Origin: Blastocatellia bacterium
GTDB lineage: Bacteria; Acidobacteriota; Blastocatellia; Pyrinomonadales; Pyrinomonadaceae
Direction of reading: 5' to 3'
Assembly: GCA_013695495.1 (NCBI GenBank)
Contig: JACDAK010000352.1
Coordinates: 1 to 16,694, forward strand
DNA: 16,694 nt
The position numbers and the translations under genes are program-made. Each line of letters opens with the position of its first letter. Within the stretch, counting starts at the first letter, position 1. The notes under the pieces were generated by a model that saw nothing but the letters and a program-made list of their open reading frames with translations, ran no database searches and was not told the DNA's origin. This document shows positions 14,503 to 16,694 of the stretch, piece after piece.

Positions 14503-16353
14503 CTATTCCTCCGCCGGATCCTCGTCCTCGATACCTTCGCCGATATTACCATTCGCGTTGGTGGTTTGCTCACGCTGATCGAGCAGAAGCTTTTCTTCTT
14601 CCGTTTCGTCGTCGTCAGGCAGGTCGGGCGGGTCGCCCTTTGTCTCGCGAATGCGGAGAATGCGGCCCTCGTTGTCCTCGTAAACCATTTCGCCCCAGCC
14701 GGTTTCGAGCAGCTTCGCAACCATGTCCTCGTTCTCGCCTGCATCGACAAAAACCCAGTTCGCGCCGAAACGATCACGGATAAGGGGGCCGGCTTCGTCT
14801 TCCCTGCCCGACGTTATCTCGACAAGGAGTTTATATAGGTCGGGGTTCTCAGAATAGAGGTAATTCGGGTCGAGACCGAACACGTAAGAGTGCTTCTGAT
14901 TCAGGAAGAAAAGCTTCGGGAATTTGTCCCAATTGCCGTTAAATATGCGCTCACCGGCGGGAATGTTTTCGTTTCCGTACTCATCCAGGCCTGTTGCCCA
15001 CGCCATCGCGCGACGATACCTTTCGTCAGACTGGTTATTGCGGATCGTGCTCATCAGCCCGCCGTAATTGATGCCGATCGATTGAAGGCCGACCATGTTG
15101 CCCATCATTACGCCAAAGAGCGAAAGCCCGAGGATCCACGGAACAGCCTGTTTTACCGCGTCGAGACGCTGTTCGCCGGGGCTTTTCTTGGCGTCAAGGT
15201 AGGGTTTGATCTCTTCGCGGAAGTCTTCGGGAAGCTCAACTTTGGGCCGGGTTACGAACGAGTGCCACGAGAAAGCTGCGAACAGAATAGCGAAGGGCGG
15301 AAAATATTCCGCGAAGCGCTTTGAACGGAACTGCGCCGCGAGCAAGATCGACACGAACACGAGGAAGAACGTCGCCTTCTCGGGCAGCTTTGCCCCGCGT
15401 GGCATGAACAGGATATAGCCGATGACCATCGCGGCCAGAGCAACCGGAAATTCCATCAGGAGCTCCATTCCGCTGTATGGGTACCACTCGCCTCCTACTG
15501 ACACCGCAAAGTCGCTGCCCACCTTGAACTTAGTTACGAAATGCTCAATAAACAGCTTTATGTTGCTTGGAAAATAGGGATTGATGATGGCGCCGGCGAT
15601 CATTCCGACACCGGTGTATGCAAGCGGCTGCCATTCGAACTTCCGCTCGTTCCATCCGATTATCGCCGCCCATATCACCGTCGCAATGAAGAGCAGGGGG
15701 AAGAGGCTGTAAGTCCACACGAAAGCGAACATCAGCGGCAGCAGCCAAACGTATTTACGCTCAAAAAGCAGATATATCCCGACAACCGTAATGATTATGG
15801 TAAGCGGCGGCGCTTTTGCCATGTTCATGCGGTAGTAGAACATGTTGGCACACGTGAAAATGGCGGCGAGCCACACAAGCTGGTAGCCGATGCGGTACTG
15901 ATATATGAGCCAGTAGACGGAAAAAACCGCGAGGGTCGCAAAAAATACCGCCGCCACCTTGGCCGCCATCACCGGCTCGAAGAACCACAGGAACGGTATC
16001 TGCAGCAGGTGAAACAGAAAATGATGATCGTTATAATCCTGCGGATTCAGAACCGTTAGCGGCAGCCAATCGAAACTTGGCAGCCCGCGGCCGCTCGAAA
16101 GGCCATCCCACAGCAGCTGGCTCCAGCGGATGTGGTAATACCCATCCCAATCTCCGCAGCAGATCGCAGACGTGCGAAACTGCAAAAAGCTCATCACCAT
16201 CGCTATCGCGATAAACCCAAATATCAGATAAACCAAACGCGTGGCATCCTCGCTTTCGAGGTAGACTCGCCAAGAGTACGGCTCTGGTGCCGTGGCGGCA
16301 GCGACTTCGGTTTCGCCCGATTCGGGAAGTTCGTTATCGTTGGGTTCTTGCAT
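14503..16353 (-). CDS. Polytopic GT-C-type membrane protein, STT3-like
   Basis: 616 residues. A short acidic N-terminus precedes the first membrane helix (about 40-58). The first outer loop carries GDWDGYYHIR (67-76) and NDHHFLFH (108-115), like the Asp-x-Tyr-Tyr-His and Asp-His-His features of oligosaccharyltransferases of the STT3/AglB/PglB type. About ten more hydrophobic segments follow to about 420, with QFRSKRFAEYFPPF (341-354) resembling a GT-C loop. The C-terminal part (about 430-570) is a soluble domain containing NWDKFPKLFF and FGANWVFVD, then an acidic tail. GT-C enzymes use polyprenyl-linked sugars on the outer face of the membrane. The WWDxG motif of STT3 is not seen, so protein N-glycosylation is not supported; another lipid-linked glycan transfer or a non-enzymatic role is possible. 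First gene of a three-gene minus-strand run. Confidence 0.75.
   Translation of the reverse strand: MQEPNDNELPESGETEVAAATAPEPYSWRVYLESEDATRLVYLIFGFIAIAMVMSFLQFRTSAICCGDWDGYYHIRWSQLLWDGLSSGRGLPSFDWLPLTVLNPQDYNDHHFLFHLLQIPFLWFFEPVMAAKVAAVFFATLAVFSVYWLIYQYRIGYQLVWLAAIFTCANMFYYRMNMAKAPPLTIIITVVGIYLLFERKYVWLLPLMFAFVWTYSLFPLLFIATVIWAAIIGWNERKFEWQPLAYTGVGMIAGAIINPYFPSNIKLFIEHFVTKFKVGSDFAVSVGGEWYPYSGMELLMEFPVALAAMVIGYILFMPRGAKLPEKATFFLVFVSILLAAQFRSKRFAEYFPPFAILFAAFSWHSFVTRPKVELPEDFREEIKPYLDAKKSPGEQRLDAVKQAVPWILGLSLFGVMMGNMVGLQSIGINYGGLMSTIRNNQSDERYRRAMAWATGLDEYGNENIPAGERIFNGNWDKFPKLFFLNQKHSYVFGLDPNYLYSENPDLYKLLVEITSGREDEAGPLIRDRFGANWVFVDAGENEDMVAKLLETGWGEMVYEDNEGRILRIRETKGDPPDLPDDDETEEEKLLLDQREQTTNANGNIGEGIEDEDPAEE
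14508..14512 (-). promoter_or_regulatory. Ribosome site of the small lipoprotein gene
   Basis: GGAGG on the minus strand lies 5 bases before the ATG at 14502 and inside the last codons of the GT-C gene. It is the best Shine-Dalgarno in the window and supports cotranscription of the two genes. Confidence 0.7.
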
Positions 16354-16405
16354 TTCGTGCGACGGAAACTATCGGAAACAAGTAAAAAAAGTAACATGAT
16401 TTGGC

Positions 16406-16431
16406 GGGAAATATCTAATATCCATATTCCC
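16406..16431. promoter_or_regulatory. Dyad in the divergent gap before the hydrolase
   Basis: GGGAAATAT (16406-16414) faces ATATTCCC (16424-16431), an inverted repeat with one extra A in the left arm and 9 bases between. It is central in the 136-bp gap between the GT-C gene and the hydrolase, where a regulator of either would bind. The rest of the gap is AT-rich with no gene. Confidence 0.3.
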
Positions 16432-16448
16432 GAAGAGAGGCAAAGGGT

Positions 16449-16477
16449 TTGCGGAAAGCCTTGGCAGAAACTAGAAT
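16449..16477 (+). promoter_or_regulatory. Possible promoter of the alpha/beta hydrolase gene
   Basis: TTGCGG (16449-16454; 3 of 6) and TAGAAT (16472-16477; 5 of 6) are 17 bases apart. The start codon is 12 bases after the -10, so the leader would be only about 6 bases, too short for a normal ribosome site. Confidence 0.35.
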
Positions 16478-16489
16478 CAAGATTTTGAT

Positions 16490-16694
16490 ATGTATCCGAA
16501 AGGAAATCTTTTCATTCCGGCTCCGCACGGGCAGCTTGAGGCTATACTTAAGGAACCTGAAGGCGAACCGCGTGGTATCGCGATAGTATGCCATCCCCAC
16601 CCGCTGGGTGGCGGCACGATGCACAACAAGGTAGTATTCCGAGCAGCGGCTGGACTTGTAGACACGGGGCTCATCACCCTGCGGTTCAACTATC
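16490..16694 (+). CDS. Alpha/beta hydrolase (partial, C-terminus outside window)
   Basis: The frame from the ATG at 16490 is open to the window edge, giving 68 residues. Seen: a short N-terminal beta hairpin (NLFIPAPHGQLEAIL), then the strand and oxyanion-loop segment GIAIVCHPHPLGGGTMHNK, and GLITLRFNY at the edge. The CHPHPLGGGTMHNKVV pattern is typical of small cytoplasmic alpha/beta hydrolases of the dienelactone hydrolase-like group, often annotated simply as alpha/beta hydrolase. The nucleophile elbow (GxSxG) and the catalytic Asp and His would lie beyond the window, so activity cannot be checked. It is divergent from the GT-C gene, with no Shine-Dalgarno visible. Confidence 0.85.
   Translation, partial: MYPKGNLFIPAPHGQLEAILKEPEGEPRGIAIVCHPHPLGGGTMHNKVVFRAAAGLVDTGLITLRFNY

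Noticed and set aside
15541..16059. 172-codon open frame on the plus strand
   Set aside because: Antisense of the GT-C membrane protein, whose hydrophobic segments and loop motifs are clearly coding.
14503..16353. Protein N-glycosylation oligosaccharyltransferase
   Set aside because: Loop motifs are STT3-like, but the WWDxG catalytic motif is not found and no glycan-assembly genes flank it, so the specific call is not supported.
1..16694. CRISPR array, mobile element, tRNA or phage region
   Set aside because: No regularly spaced repeats, transposase or integrase motifs, terminal repeats or tRNA-like folds were seen on either strand.

Overview
The window (16,694 bp, GC by eye in the mid-fifties) reads as ordinary, dense chromosome of a Gram-negative, diderm bacterium. 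LpxK (lipid A 4'-kinase) and two lipoprotein signal peptides require an outer membrane. The hrcA-grpE-dnaK-dnaJ order, the standalone SprT-like protease beside hrcA, an AI-2E-family permease, lipoproteins without wide homologues and the moderate GC fit Acidobacteriota, possibly the Blastocatellia/Pyrinomonadaceae side. That placement is inference; no rRNA or other phylogenetic marker is present. I found no mobile element, CRISPR array, tRNA, rRNA or phage gene.

Layout. (1) 1-784, minus: a family 2 glycosyltransferase cut by the window edge, with its own good promoter. (2) 1005-6161, minus: the heat-shock cluster hrcA, grpE, dnaK, dnaJ, transcribed in that order from a promoter at about 6216-6245 and carrying RNA hairpins in two of its gaps. 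HrcA would repress the cluster; GrpE, DnaK and DnaJ are the exchange factor, chaperone and co-chaperone of one folding machine. (3) 6263-6994, plus: a two-domain SprT-like metalloprotease divergent from hrcA. (4) 6995-8587, minus: a large DUF3352-like lipoprotein. (5) 8586-9371, plus: a 2,4-dienoyl-CoA-reductase-type SDR whose start codon overlaps that of the lipoprotein. (6) 9375-11135, minus: a secreted all-helical protein of unknown function. (7) 11262-12851, plus: trpG/pabA followed directly by lpxK. (8) 12848-16353, minus: an apparent three-gene membrane operon (GT-C/STT3-like protein, small lipoprotein, AI-2E-family permease). (9) 16490-end, plus: the start of an alpha/beta hydrolase.

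No stretch over 300 bases lacks a gene. Packing is very tight: two convergent pairs meet or overlap at their stops, one convergent pair is 3 bp apart, and one divergent pair shares start-codon bases. Nothing here is clearly a new defence or mobile system. The points most worth a second look are the alternative hairpins between dnaK and dnaJ, the dyad inside the hrcA promoter in place of a canonical CIRCE, the duplicated SprT fold, the GT-C membrane operon and the unusual GrpE and DnaK ends.
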